This document shows, piece after piece, positions 9,102-18,860 of a stretch of 57,870 bases of DNA. The translations under genes and the position numbers were made by a program. The DNA is taken from contig CAUDXH010000013.1 of assembly GCA_958453305.1 (NCBI GenBank), positions 1 through 57,870 of the forward strand, given 5' to 3'. Source of the DNA: an uncultured Bacteroides sp. Its GTDB lineage: Bacteria; Bacteroidota; Bacteroidia; Bacteroidales; Bacteroidaceae. Every line of letters starts with the position of its first letter. Position 1 is the stretch's first letter. The notes below the pieces were generated by a model that had not been told where the DNA came from, ran no database searches, and saw nothing but the letters and a program-made list of their open reading frames with translations.

Positions 9102-10619
9102 TCAATTCTTCTGAACTAAGAGTTTTTCTGTAGCTTGATTCAGGGTAATCGTATAGTTTCCCGGATCGGTCACAACCCATTTATTATCTAAGCTTCCATA
9201 ACCATAATCTGGATTTGTTTTATCAATCCAATACATATCATATTCACCTGCTTCAAACGTAAGACCATTTTCTACAGCCATAAACCAAGCTCCCATCCAA
9301 TCAGACTGGTTATCACAGGTAAACTTAATTTCACCTGTTGTCAGATTTCCAGTCCACTGATAAGTATATTCGTCAATCTTTGTCATTGGAGCAGAAGAAG
9401 GCAAAGTCCAACCTGCAGGAGTAGCAGCACCTATCAAAGAAATTTCCGTATAAGGTTCAAAAGGAGCCATCACCATTTTTTCCTGGCCTGTTGTTATGTC
9501 TAGACGAATCTTATAGGTCTTTCCGCATTCTTCTTCTTTCAAAACCCATTTCTGATCTGTACCACCCAATTTTACATTAGTATCCGTATACGGAGCTTTA
9601 TCTTGAGTTGCCATATACATATTATCCCAACTTCCATCCATGGTTCCAAACTTAAACTCACCATCAGGAGTCCATGTAAATACATCACCATATAAAAATA
9701 CGAACGGATTCACAGGGTCTTGCTTCATCGGTTTAAAAGTCCAATTAGTAAAGCTACCGACAAAATACAAAGTATTAAAAGCTGGAGCCACTGGAGTACT
9801 CTTGACTATATTCAGAGTATTGTTCAATAAATCAATCGTAAGCTTATAGGTTCCGGTTTCTGTTACCTGAAATTTCAAGTCCTCTACCGTATCATCAATT
9901 TTTTGAATAATATTTGTGGTCATACCATCACTTAATATTTGTTCTCCATCAGGAGCACAAACATAAGCAATAGAAGAAAAGTCCATTTGAGTAAAGAACT
10001 TAAAATCCTTACCCTCGGTCAATGTTGCAGTAATATTAAAAATACCAGGTTGCTGGTTATCAACCAGACTGCACACTCCCATTTGTTCTACATACCATCC
10101 ACCTTCCGTCGCATCACCACAAATATATAATGTCTCAGAAACCGGTTCATAAGTAGTCACTTTAAAAGAAACAGAAGAATTCTGCTCATAGTCTTCATAA
10201 CCAACGACCTCTGCAATCACAGTTGCTTCAACTTCCACTGTTTCACCGTTTGTCAAACTAATTCCAGCAGCATGCAAATAATCATTTAATTCTCTAACTG
10301 TAAAAGCATAAAAAAGTTCCTGATCATTAAATCGCTTATTTAACAATGGTTCTGTAGGTCCAGTACTTCCTGTCTCCCGCAGCTCCAACTTATAATTCAA
10401 CCGTGCTCCTGTCCCATAATTTGTACCACTAGTCCACTTTAATGTTAGAGCTGTCAAAGCTGCATCATTTTCATTAAGATTAATCACCTCCTTATCAGCA
10501 GTCAATGTCAGCACATCATAGCCTTTATTTATTTCAGTCAAATCCTCTGAACAAGAATTTAACGTAAAAACACAACAAAGCAATATAGATAAATAAAAAA
10601 ATATATTTTGAGTTCTCAT
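9102..10619 (-). CDS. SusE/SusF-like outer-membrane starch-binding lipoprotein
   Basis: A 505-aa lipoprotein (lipobox Cys23 in LNSCSED). Residues about 25-160 look like the SusE N-terminal fibronectin-like domain. They are followed by repeated carbohydrate-binding modules of SusE/SusF style, seen as recurring phrases such as LYFVGSFTNWTF and ISLIGAATPAGW. Such proteins hold glucan at the cell surface for the SusCD complex and the endo-acting enzyme. It lies between SusD and GH66 with gaps of 19-20 bp, as in other dextran and starch loci. Binding specificity cannot be read from the sequence. Confidence 0.88.
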   Translation of the reverse strand: MRTQNIFFYLSILLCCVFTLNSCSEDLTEINKGYDVLTLTADKEVINLNENDAALTALTLKWTSGTNYGTGARLNYKLELRETGSTGPTEPLLNKRFNDQELFYAFTVRELNDYLHAAGISLTNGETVEVEATVIAEVVGYEDYEQNSSVSFKVTTYEPVSETLYICGDATEGGWYVEQMGVCSLVDNQQPGIFNITATLTEGKDFKFFTQMDFSSIAYVCAPDGEQILSDGMTTNIIQKIDDTVEDLKFQVTETGTYKLTIDLLNNTLNIVKSTPVAPAFNTLYFVGSFTNWTFKPMKQDPVNPFVFLYGDVFTWTPDGEFKFGTMDGSWDNMYMATQDKAPYTDTNVKLGGTDQKWVLKEEECGKTYKIRLDITTGQEKMVMAPFEPYTEISLIGAATPAGWTLPSSAPMTKIDEYTYQWTGNLTTGEIKFTCDNQSDWMGAWFMAVENGLTFEAGEYDMYWIDKTNPDYGYGSLDNKWVVTDPGNYTITLNQATEKLLVQKN

Positions 10620-10638
10620 AATCTATAAGTTTAAGTTG

Positions 10639-12189
10639 TTAATAACCAGGGTTCTGTACCATCAATGCATTCGCATCCATTTCTACTTGTGGAATAGGAA
10701 GTAACATACGATCTTTAGTTGCATTTACCTTGCCAGTAGAATTAAAGAACTTTAAAGCATAATCACCCCCATCAATACGGATTAAATCAAACCAGCGATG
10801 ACCTTCGAATGCAAGTTCCATCCGGCGCTCATGAATGATTTTCTCCTTCATTTCCTCCTTATTAGTTGACAGAAAGTCTCCTAATCCGGCGCGACGTCGT
10901 ACTATATTCAATGGAGTTTGTGCCTGAACCGTTTCACCCAATTCATTCAAAGCCTCCGCCTTCATCAATAATACATCCGCATAACGGTAAGCTATAAAGT
11001 TCTGAGGACTTGTCTCTGCATCCTGATATAAATTTAAAGAAATAGGAACAATAAATTTACGCACATTACGTCCAGTCATAAAAGCATAACTTGCCTTATA
11101 GGACTTTCCATCAAAATCCGGACATCCTTCATAAAATACGGTAATATCTTTACGTTTATCACCTTCTTCATACGATTCAAAGAATTCATCAGTAGGTTGA
11201 TTCCACCCATAAGAACCATAAGTAAATCCAGAGCTACGAGGCCCCATAAATGTTGAACACCAGGATGACTGTCCATCATTTGCCCAAAAACCGCCCGTTC
11301 CTGCATTCTCTCCAGAATATTGTATTTCAAAAATAGATTCTGCACTATTCTTATTTTTAATTAAATTCTCATTCCATAAAGAAGCATAATCACAAGCTGC
11401 CAAATCATATCCCATCGTAGCGATCTCATCACATAAATCAACAACTGCCTGATAAAATCCTTCTTCGGGTGCTAAAGATGCATAGGTATTACCGTATGAA
11501 GCAAGAGTCAAATAAACTTTTGCTAACTGAGTGCAAGCGGCATCCTTAGTAGCACGTCCTAAGTCAGCTGGAGCTAACTCATTTTTTTGAGGTAAGCGTT
11601 CTATAGCCTCCTTACAATCTTTTATAATCAGGTCATAGACTTCTGTTACTGTATTACGGGCAATGTCTTTAGGGTCACTAACTTTAGCCGGTTCTGTACG
11701 AATAGGAACTCCTCCAAAACAACGAACCAAGATAAAATAATAATGCGCACGTAAAAAATAAGCCTCACCCAAAGAACGGGTCAATATTTCCGGAGAAATA
11801 TTATCCGCATTAGCTGATAAAGACTGAATGGCTGTATTGCAATTACCGATACCAGTATATCCTCCTCTCCATAATCCAACTGCAAGATTATTACTTGGAG
11901 TTGCATAGAAATTAGCAACTTCTTTTGTTTCAACTCCATCAGTACCTGTAGAAGGGTCTCCCCCCGCTTCGCTATCACCGGCACAAATATCCATACTCCA
12001 GATACGCTGATTATAAAGATTCATAGACTGTAAAGACTGATAACATCCGTTAGTCATAGCTACAGCCAAATCATCGCTCACAGGAATAGTAGTACTAGGA
12101 GAATCCTTAGGATACTTTTCCAAAAAATCGCTGCAAGAAGAACAAGTCAGCAAGGCAGATGCCAATATTATATAAGTAATATGTTTCAT
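10639..12189 (-). CDS. susD: SusD-like nutrient-binding outer-membrane lipoprotein
   Basis: 516 aa with a lipoprotein signal ending near Cys19 (CSSCSDFLEKYP). It shows the RagB/SusD layout: N-terminal TPR helices (LGEAYFLRAHYYF) and C-terminal features FIAYRYADVLLMKAEALNE and ERRMELAFEGHRWFDLIR, both SusD hallmarks. SusD forms the lid over the SusC channel and captures oligosaccharides. The gene is 18 bp downstream of SusC and clearly in the same transcript. The symbol is by family; the substrate here is probably alpha-1,6-glucan rather than starch. Confidence 0.96.
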   Translation of the reverse strand: MKHITYIILASALLTCSSCSDFLEKYPKDSPSTTIPVSDDLAVAMTNGCYQSLQSMNLYNQRIWSMDICAGDSEAGGDPSTGTDGVETKEVANFYATPSNNLAVGLWRGGYTGIGNCNTAIQSLSANADNISPEILTRSLGEAYFLRAHYYFILVRCFGGVPIRTEPAKVSDPKDIARNTVTEVYDLIIKDCKEAIERLPQKNELAPADLGRATKDAACTQLAKVYLTLASYGNTYASLAPEEGFYQAVVDLCDEIATMGYDLAACDYASLWNENLIKNKNSAESIFEIQYSGENAGTGGFWANDGQSSWCSTFMGPRSSGFTYGSYGWNQPTDEFFESYEEGDKRKDITVFYEGCPDFDGKSYKASYAFMTGRNVRKFIVPISLNLYQDAETSPQNFIAYRYADVLLMKAEALNELGETVQAQTPLNIVRRRAGLGDFLSTNKEEMKEKIIHERRMELAFEGHRWFDLIRIDGGDYALKFFNSTGKVNATKDRMLLPIPQVEMDANALMVQNPGY

Positions 12190-12207
12190 AATAATTGTTT
12201 TTTCAGA

Positions 12208-15200
12208 TTAGAAATTAAAGTTGACTCCTAAACTAAGAGTTCGTGAAATAGGATAACGATTATTATCTATCCCATTAATAGCTACTTCTGGGTCAAAACC
12301 AGAATATCCAGTAATAGTAGCCACATTATCGCAAGAAACAAACAGACGTGCATTCTCCAAGGTTAACTTCTTTATCCATTTTTTGGGGAAATTATATCCT
12401 AACGTAATATTCTTTATACGCAAATAAGAGCCGTCCTCAACCCAACGGTCAGAAACACGATTATTCTTAGCTGGGTCATTCAGTACCGCACGAGGCATAA
12501 CATAACTTGTTCCTTCCCCTGTCCAACGGTTCAAAGCTGCCGTAGTTTGGTTCGCAGCCCCAGCCATTCCCTCATTCGTTATATTATTTGCATTAAAAAT
12601 ATCATTTCCACTCACTCCCTGCAAATAAATAGACAAATCAAATCCTTTATAACTCAGGTTATTATTCATTGAAAATATCCACTTAGGAGATGGATTACCA
12701 ATGACAGTACGGTCATCTTCATTAATTTTTCCATCATTATTCAAATCTTTAAAACAAATATCACCCGGACTAGTTTCCGTACTTTGGAATGCATGTGAAT
12801 TAACTTCCTCCCAATTTTGGAAAATACCATCAGTCACATACCCATAAAACGTATTTATCGGAAATCCATTAGCCAAACGAATTACATTTTCACCGGCAAT
12901 CTCATTACGGAACATCGGTATGTTGCTATTTAAATCTACAATCTCATTGGTATTATAAGTCAAATTCAAACTAGTATCCCAATTAAAATCCCCTCCGACA
13001 AAGTTATAAGTATGTAAAGCCAACTCAACACCTTTATTACGGACCTTTCCAGCATTAGTCTGACAACTTGAAACGGTCTCATCAAAGCCTGCAGTAATAG
13101 GAACTGAAGCTGAAACTAACATATCCTTTGTATTCTTTACATAGGCATCTAAGGATAGATTTACACGCGAGTTAAATAAACTTAAGTCAACTCCGATATT
13201 GGCCTGATGAATAGCCTCCCAACGGATATCAGGATTATACAAACTTGTTGTAGTCAACGCATCGACAACCTCCCCTCCAAAAGCATATTTACGGATATCA
13301 AACAATGCTGCAAAATCATAATTACCAATTGAAGCCTGGTTACCAGTTACTCCATATCCTGCACGTAATTTTAAATCGGACACGACCTCACTTTGTGGAA
13401 ACCAAGATTCTTTGGATATACGCCATGCTAATGACACAGAAGGGAATGTACCCCAACAATTATTTTCTCCAAAACGTGAAGAACCATCACGTCGTACAGT
13501 TGCCGTAACTAAGTATTTATCATCAAATGAATAGTTGACACGAGCCATATACGAAAGTAAAGCCCATTCGCTCATGGAACCCGTCAAGCTTGTTATTTCC
13601 TTCGCATTGGTCAACTGACTAAATTCATTAAATAAAAAGCCGGATACATTACCATTCATGTAATTATATTTATTCCACTGTGCAGAACTACCTACCATAG
13701 CATCTAAATGGTGCTTTCCAAAATCTTTATTAAAAGTAAAATAGTTATCCCACAAGTAAGTAAAAGATTTATCACTACTTTGGTACTTACTTGTTTCACC
13801 AGCTTCTCCAGAAGCAGTCCAGTCATACTTTGGATAAAGGTCCTCATTAAACCAAAATTTAGCATCATAGCCAAATGTTGACTTAAACTGCAACCAGTCA
13901 CAAAACTTTATTTCTGCTGAAATATTAGCCAAGAAATTATATCCATCCGTCCGCTTGCTATCATTGTATATAGGCCCAATAGGATTACGCATCGTTCCGT
14001 ACCAGTTAGCCTGTGAACGATTGTCGTAGTCCGGATAACCAGGATAGCTCCAGTCACCCTCATCTGTTTTAACCGGCTGTGTAGGAAGTGCCTTCATTGC
14101 ACCGGCCACATCATAGCTTCCTGAAGTTTTAGTATCAGTAGAAAATGTCAGGTTATTTGAGAACTTCAACCAATTCAAAACCTGAGAGTCCGTGTTGGCT
14201 TGAAACGTAAAACGGCGATATTTAACGCTCTCTACCACACCTTTTTGCTCTAACAATCCACCCGAGACATAATAATGAGACTTTTCATTCCCTCCAGAGT
14301 AACTAACTGTATAATTTTGTGATAGTCCTGTACGGAACATTTCATCAAGCCAATCAGTACTTGAAGTCAATGAAGAAGGATCCGCCCACAAAGGATTTGT
14401 TGTTTGCCCAGCTGCAGAAAGCATATCATTGCTATAAGCTGCATACTGACTCGCATTCAACATATCTGGTTGATTCGTAACATTCTGTACAGCCCAATTA
14501 GCACTGAAAGAAAGCTTACCTTTCCCACTTTCTCCCTTTCTCGTAGTAACCATTACTACACCATTAGCACCGCGAGAACCATAAATAGCTGTAGCAGAAG
14601 CATCTTTTAGAACATCAACACGCTCGACATCTGCCATATTGATAGAATTAAGTCCTAAATCTGTAGGTACTCCATCAATTACTATCAACGGATTACTATC
14701 ATTGATAGAACCAATACCACGTACTCGAATAGTAACATTATCTCCGGGCTTACCACTATCTATAATCTGCAATCCTGCAACTTTACCTTGCAGTGCCTGA
14801 CCTACGTTAGATATTGGAGAGTTCTTCATATCCTTCGCTCCGACAGAACCTACTGCTCCTGTCAGGTCACTCTTTTTCATCGTACCATATCCCACAACAA
14901 CTACCTCGTCCAATAGTTCCGTGTCATCTTTCAAAGTAATAACAAGCGGCTGGTTACCTGTCACTGTTACATTCTGACTTGCGTATCCTATATAAGAAAT
15001 CACCAAAACCGATCCTTTAGGAATACTTAAAGAGAATTTTCCATCAATATCCGTTATAGAACCATTCGACGTTCCTTCCTGGATAACATTTGCCCCAATA
15101 ACAGGTTCTCCTGTAACATCCTTTACAGTACCTGTTACCGTAAGATTCTGACCAAATACACTCGCTGTAATAAATAGCCCTCCTAAAAGAGAAAGCGCTC

Positions 15201-15237
15201 GCTTCTTTTGTAGAAACCTTGAAGTGTTGTTTTGCAT
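12208..15237 (-). CDS. susC: SusC-like TonB-dependent outer-membrane transporter
   Basis: 1009 aa. After the signal peptide come a carboxypeptidase-D-like regulatory domain (VTGTVKDVTGEPVIGANV), the TonB-box region DEVVVVGYGT, a plug domain (GVMVTTRKG at its end) and a 22-strand barrel ending in an aromatic-rich LSLGVNFNF. It imports oligosaccharides with SusD using TonB energy. It is the first gene of the operon, with a good promoter 60 bp upstream. No HTCS or anti-sigma extension is present, so control most likely comes from the DUF6377 regulator upstream. Confidence 0.97.
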   Translation of the reverse strand: MQNNTSRFLQKKRALSLLGGLFITASVFGQNLTVTGTVKDVTGEPVIGANVIQEGTSNGSITDIDGKFSLSIPKGSVLVISYIGYASQNVTVTGNQPLVITLKDDTELLDEVVVVGYGTMKKSDLTGAVGSVGAKDMKNSPISNVGQALQGKVAGLQIIDSGKPGDNVTIRVRGIGSINDSNPLIVIDGVPTDLGLNSINMADVERVDVLKDASATAIYGSRGANGVVMVTTRKGESGKGKLSFSANWAVQNVTNQPDMLNASQYAAYSNDMLSAAGQTTNPLWADPSSLTSSTDWLDEMFRTGLSQNYTVSYSGGNEKSHYYVSGGLLEQKGVVESVKYRRFTFQANTDSQVLNWLKFSNNLTFSTDTKTSGSYDVAGAMKALPTQPVKTDEGDWSYPGYPDYDNRSQANWYGTMRNPIGPIYNDSKRTDGYNFLANISAEIKFCDWLQFKSTFGYDAKFWFNEDLYPKYDWTASGEAGETSKYQSSDKSFTYLWDNYFTFNKDFGKHHLDAMVGSSAQWNKYNYMNGNVSGFLFNEFSQLTNAKEITSLTGSMSEWALLSYMARVNYSFDDKYLVTATVRRDGSSRFGENNCWGTFPSVSLAWRISKESWFPQSEVVSDLKLRAGYGVTGNQASIGNYDFAALFDIRKYAFGGEVVDALTTTSLYNPDIRWEAIHQANIGVDLSLFNSRVNLSLDAYVKNTKDMLVSASVPITAGFDETVSSCQTNAGKVRNKGVELALHTYNFVGGDFNWDTSLNLTYNTNEIVDLNSNIPMFRNEIAGENVIRLANGFPINTFYGYVTDGIFQNWEEVNSHAFQSTETSPGDICFKDLNNDGKINEDDRTVIGNPSPKWIFSMNNNLSYKGFDLSIYLQGVSGNDIFNANNITNEGMAGAANQTTAALNRWTGEGTSYVMPRAVLNDPAKNNRVSDRWVEDGSYLRIKNITLGYNFPKKWIKKLTLENARLFVSCDNVATITGYSGFDPEVAINGIDNNRYPISRTLSLGVNFNF

Positions 15238-15296
15238 AAATTAGACTTTTAATTAATAAATTAGATGTAATATTACTACATCCTTTTCTAACAATG

Positions 15297-15327
15297 CAAA
15301 AGTATTATGCTAATATAAAAGCTTCAA
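15297..15327 (-). promoter_or_regulatory. Promoter of the susCD operon
   Basis: On the minus strand, TTG (15327-15325) is followed after 20 nt by TACTTTTG (15304-15297), a perfect Bacteroides TAnnTTTG -7 element. Transcription would begin near 15290, giving a leader of about 50 nt. The AT-rich stretch upstream to 15451 is where a regulator site would be expected, but I see no clear repeat. Confidence 0.7.
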
Positions 15328-15451
15328 GGCAACTAAGTATAAAAGTAGTAACTTAAGACATTCAAATAATCATAACATTCTAATTATTATAATATTAGAG
15401 AATGATTCCAATGTCAAAAAAGTAGTAATCCAATAAATGAAAAGCAAGACG

Positions 15452-17098
15452 CTACTGCTCTAAACTACCAATTTGCATGACATATTTTTCAAATTCATCC
15501 CGATTGCAAGCCGCCTTATTCCGTGCCTTAGTTCGATAATTATAAATGGTAGTAACCGAATAACGAAGGAACTGAGCTATTTTTACACTATCTGTAATAC
15601 CTAACCGAATCAATGCAAAAATACGCAACTCTGTATTAAGCCGTTCATTAGGCTTTAAATGAACTTTTTCACTTTCAATTAATAGTTTATTAAAATCATC
15701 AACAAAAGTCGGAAACAGCAACAAAAAGGTATCATCAAAACTCGCATAAAAATCTTTTAATTCTTTATCAACCAGTCGAGAAGACTTCAACTGATGATAC
15801 AATTCCTCAACCTTTCCAACCGCAGCTAACTTAGCTAAACTTTTACGGTATTCATCCAACTTCTCAATATACGTTGAGCATTGATCAAGATAACGTCCTA
15901 TGTAAATCTCCTTTAAATAAGTATTCTCACTCAATGCGTGATTCAACTCCTTCAACTTAGCATTTGATAGGCACAAGTCATTGTTTAAATCCTGTAATTT
16001 CCGGTTCGCATCTATTACTTGACGTCGTGCTACCGCCAGACGTTTCATCTGGTAATACATATAATAAACTCCTCCCAATAAAATAAATGACAAGATACAA
16101 ATACAAATAAACATTATTTGTAACTTATGCTGTCGCCTTGCTTTTTCTAAATGATAAGCCTCATTTATCACCGGAAATATTTTCAAGGTTTCTATAATCC
16201 GTAAACGGGCATTACACATAGCTGCATCTTCCATACAAAGTTTCAAATAAGAATAAGCACGATCGAGGTCTCCCTCTTGATAAAGTAACACAGCCAGTTC
16301 TCTCAAGGAAGCGTATTCTCTAACCCCCGATTTCATATCAGCTATAGCAGAAAGCAACAAACAGCGTTTCTGGTTCTCTTTATCTCCAATTAAAGAATAG
16401 GAGTTTGATAATGTATAATAAAGTATAGCCTCATCATGAACTTCCATTTTATGTCTATTAGTATAGTCTTCAAGCATTGCAATAGCTTCCTTACATTGAC
16501 CATGAACATTATAACGATCAGCCTTAACAATTTGATAAGTAACAGACTCCTGATTATTTACCATTAGAATAGAATCTCTATAAGAATCCGTTAATCTATT
16601 ATATTGACCTTTTTGGGCAACAGAAACCGTATAATCAGCCATATTCCCATAGACCGTACGATAAACATGATAATAATAAGGTCGCAAATAATCAGGCAAC
16701 CGTTCCCGATTAACTTTTTTCATCAAATCCAGAGATTCTTTAAACATACCAGCAACTCCAGAAATCTCCGCCATATTCATTAAAGCATTTATCTGATAAT
16801 CCTCATTCTGGATACGTTGGGCAACTTCATAAATAGCACGAGCAACATGCAATGAAGAGTCAGCGTTAAAAGAAGAATATCCAGAATATAACTCTCCTAA
16901 GATATGATAACGTTGTTCATTCGTTTCTGAATTATCTAACATTTTGTTCAAACGCTCCAAGTATTCCAAACGCTTCTTTATGTACAAAGGACGTTCTTTA
17001 ATTGCTTTATCAAGCTCTGATAACAACATAGGCATCTCATCTGCCATAGAAGCAATAGCAAAAAAAAGTAGAAATAACGAAATCAAGAATTTCTTCAT
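15452..17098 (-). CDS. DUF6377-type membrane-bound transcriptional regulator (TPR, TM, HTH)
   Basis: 548 aa: signal sequence, residues about 25-320 of helical TPR-like repeats placed in the periplasm, one membrane helix (about 327-350), a cytoplasmic coiled coil (351-400), and a C-terminal LuxR-like helix-turn-helix region around residues 490-540 (GITDSVKIAQFLRYSVTTIYNYR). This layout is the DUF6377 family, related in design to SusR, which senses sugar in the periplasm and acts on DNA below. Its stop lies 214 bp upstream of susC in the same direction, so it is the natural activator of the locus. Its ligand is not known; an isomalto-oligosaccharide is likely. Confidence 0.85.
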   Translation of the reverse strand: MKKFLISLFLLFFAIASMADEMPMLLSELDKAIKERPLYIKKRLEYLERLNKMLDNSETNEQRYHILGELYSGYSSFNADSSLHVARAIYEVAQRIQNEDYQINALMNMAEISGVAGMFKESLDLMKKVNRERLPDYLRPYYYHVYRTVYGNMADYTVSVAQKGQYNRLTDSYRDSILMVNNQESVTYQIVKADRYNVHGQCKEAIAMLEDYTNRHKMEVHDEAILYYTLSNSYSLIGDKENQKRCLLLSAIADMKSGVREYASLRELAVLLYQEGDLDRAYSYLKLCMEDAAMCNARLRIIETLKIFPVINEAYHLEKARRQHKLQIMFICICILSFILLGGVYYMYYQMKRLAVARRQVIDANRKLQDLNNDLCLSNAKLKELNHALSENTYLKEIYIGRYLDQCSTYIEKLDEYRKSLAKLAAVGKVEELYHQLKSSRLVDKELKDFYASFDDTFLLLFPTFVDDFNKLLIESEKVHLKPNERLNTELRIFALIRLGITDSVKIAQFLRYSVTTIYNYRTKARNKAACNRDEFEKYVMQIGSLEQ

Positions 17099-17225
17099 TT
17101 TAGATATAATAGCTATAAATTAAACCAAATTCAAATCTATCGTATGAACACAAAATTAATCAATTAAATGAAACAATAAATATTTCTTTCCCAAATTATA
17201 ACTGATTTGAATATACCATAAAAAT

Positions 17226-18212
17226 TTATTTCAATGCTCCAGCCACCTTCAGCTCATAATAAGATAAATTACTGAAATATAGATTATCGATTACAGAAAG
17301 TGTAAGACCGATATTCAATGCCAAATAAAATATCAGTACGACTGGGGTTATAATCGAAACTAAAAATAACGGCAACGGGAATAGCAGCCAATATATTCCC
17401 ATTACTGTTTGTTTCTCAAAGGAGAATCTTGCCATGCCCATATTCCACTGGTATAATAATGTCGAAGAAAACAATACAAGACAGAAAAGTATAGCTTCTG
17501 TATCGTGTCTCAGCACAAGAATAAGTACAATGAACGGGAACATGGTTATAAAGATATTCCTCAGCCCTGATTTGACCAGTATCAGCTGATACATTCCGAA
17601 ACTGTTATAGACAGAAAGTTCATGCTTCGGTGGCGTCACCATATAAGTAGTTCCCTGAATAGCTCCCCACAGTATCAGGCATACTTTACAGAGATTGATA
17701 TTGTCATGCAGTACTCCCATGAAAGACAGAAAGAGCAATACCGCATACGGTAGTACTTGTTTCCGGAACATCCTTCTATACAACAAATCCCCACTGTATA
17801 ATAAAGGCATAGGCATAGCTATAGAATGAAACCTGACAGGGTGAATCCACGGCATAACTACCGCAATCAGTATGATAACCGGTAAAGAAATGTAATTTGC
17901 AGCAATTATCCCCGAAATAATAAACGGTAAACCGAGCAATAAATATTCTGCCGTAAACAATCTTTTGATTCCATGCACCTGCAAGGACAGAAACTCCTTG
18001 TCTTTTCTACTGTTATGATACAGCCAGAGCATAAGCAGATAACACACCGGCAATACCCATACGCTCGTTACTTTCGCAAAAGCATAAAACATGATGGCAG
18101 CGATACCGATAAGAAACAGACACCGGAACGGTCCGATGCCTGCAAGTACACGCACAATCTGTTTTGAGCGTAGATTCATATAGAGTAATAAACTCTCCAT
18201 CATAATCCCCAT
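17226..18212 (-). CDS. Unknown polytopic membrane protein of the bacteriocin-like locus
   Basis: 328 aa with about eight hydrophobic helices and almost no soluble domain. I do not recognise the family. Size and layout would suit a permease or an immunity protein, but there is no ATPase gene beside it. It starts 3 bp after the stop of the preceding gene and is the last gene of the operon driven by the box promoter at 19499-19556. Starts at 18212, 18203 or 18200 are all possible. No catalytic motif is evident. Confidence 0.7.
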   Translation of the reverse strand: MGIMMESLLLYMNLRSKQIVRVLAGIGPFRCLFLIGIAAIMFYAFAKVTSVWVLPVCYLLMLWLYHNSRKDKEFLSLQVHGIKRLFTAEYLLLGLPFIISGIIAANYISLPVIILIAVVMPWIHPVRFHSIAMPMPLLYSGDLLYRRMFRKQVLPYAVLLFLSFMGVLHDNINLCKVCLILWGAIQGTTYMVTPPKHELSVYNSFGMYQLILVKSGLRNIFITMFPFIVLILVLRHDTEAILFCLVLFSSTLLYQWNMGMARFSFEKQTVMGIYWLLFPLPLFLVSIITPVVLIFYLALNIGLTLSVIDNLYFSNLSYYELKVAGALK

Positions 18213-18215
18213 CAG

Positions 18216-18830
18216 TTATTCTTCATCTGATTTATAACTGCACAAAGCCTTTCCGCTGTAAAGACGTAACCTCCATAATATATAAGTTTCATCAAAGAAA
18301 AAAGCTGCTGCAAAAGCAGAAGCAAGAGAAATAGCCATATCCTTCATAATAAAACCTATAACCAAAGGCAAATATGCCGATAGAATATGTGCCGTAAAAT
18401 ATACAGTTCTGAATTTCCATAATTTCATAGGCTCCTTATAGTCCAGTCTCATTGATGTATTTTTCTTGTTATATCTGATACATAATGATTTATAATTCCA
18501 TGAATTAAGTAAAAGAAACATCATAAATTGAACAAATAAGTTGACGAATATAGCCAGAATACTTCCCAATCCCATTATGAAAATAATTGAAAAAGGATTC
18601 ATAAAACACTCCCTCGCTTTCAGAGACGTTTTTATGGTATCCATATCATATACGACATAGAACAGGATAAATGCTATTACAGGGAAAATAAAGCCCCATA
18701 ATATAGGAGCTATTCTATTGAACTCATTCTTTTCAATAAATACTTCCTCACCTTCTGGCCCTCTTCCGTATGAAATCAATGCCTTCCGCCGAACTGATTC
18801 TTTATTAATGTGTTTATTTGATGTTTTCAT
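18216..18830 (-). CDS. DUF3267-like membrane protein lacking the zinc motif
   Basis: 204 aa, four or five membrane helices. Its C-terminal half aligns by eye with the neighbouring DUF3267 protein: both have a stretch ending in a polar strand, a YR/FR turn before a long hydrophobic pair, and a closing block (ILWRLRLYSGKAL here, IAYSLTRKVPDSAL in the neighbour). Where the neighbour has HELIHG this protein has QFMMFL, so the metal-binding HExxH is gone. It may be a catalytically dead partner, or an immunity protein derived from a protease. It is 30 bp after the DUF3267 stop in the same transcript. Confidence 0.65.
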   Translation of the reverse strand: MKTSNKHINKESVRRKALISYGRGPEGEEVFIEKNEFNRIAPILWGFIFPVIAFILFYVVYDMDTIKTSLKARECFMNPFSIIFIMGLGSILAIFVNLFVQFMMFLLLNSWNYKSLCIRYNKKNTSMRLDYKEPMKLWKFRTVYFTAHILSAYLPLVIGFIMKDMAISLASAFAAAFFFDETYILWRLRLYSGKALCSYKSDEE

Positions 18831-18860
18831 CTTGTTTATATTTAAGTATTTTTGAAAATC

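Noticed and set aside
9081..9180. Earlier start for the GH66 gene at 9180
   Set aside because: It would put 33 non-secretory residues before a clear lipoprotein signal and overlap the end of the SusE-like gene.
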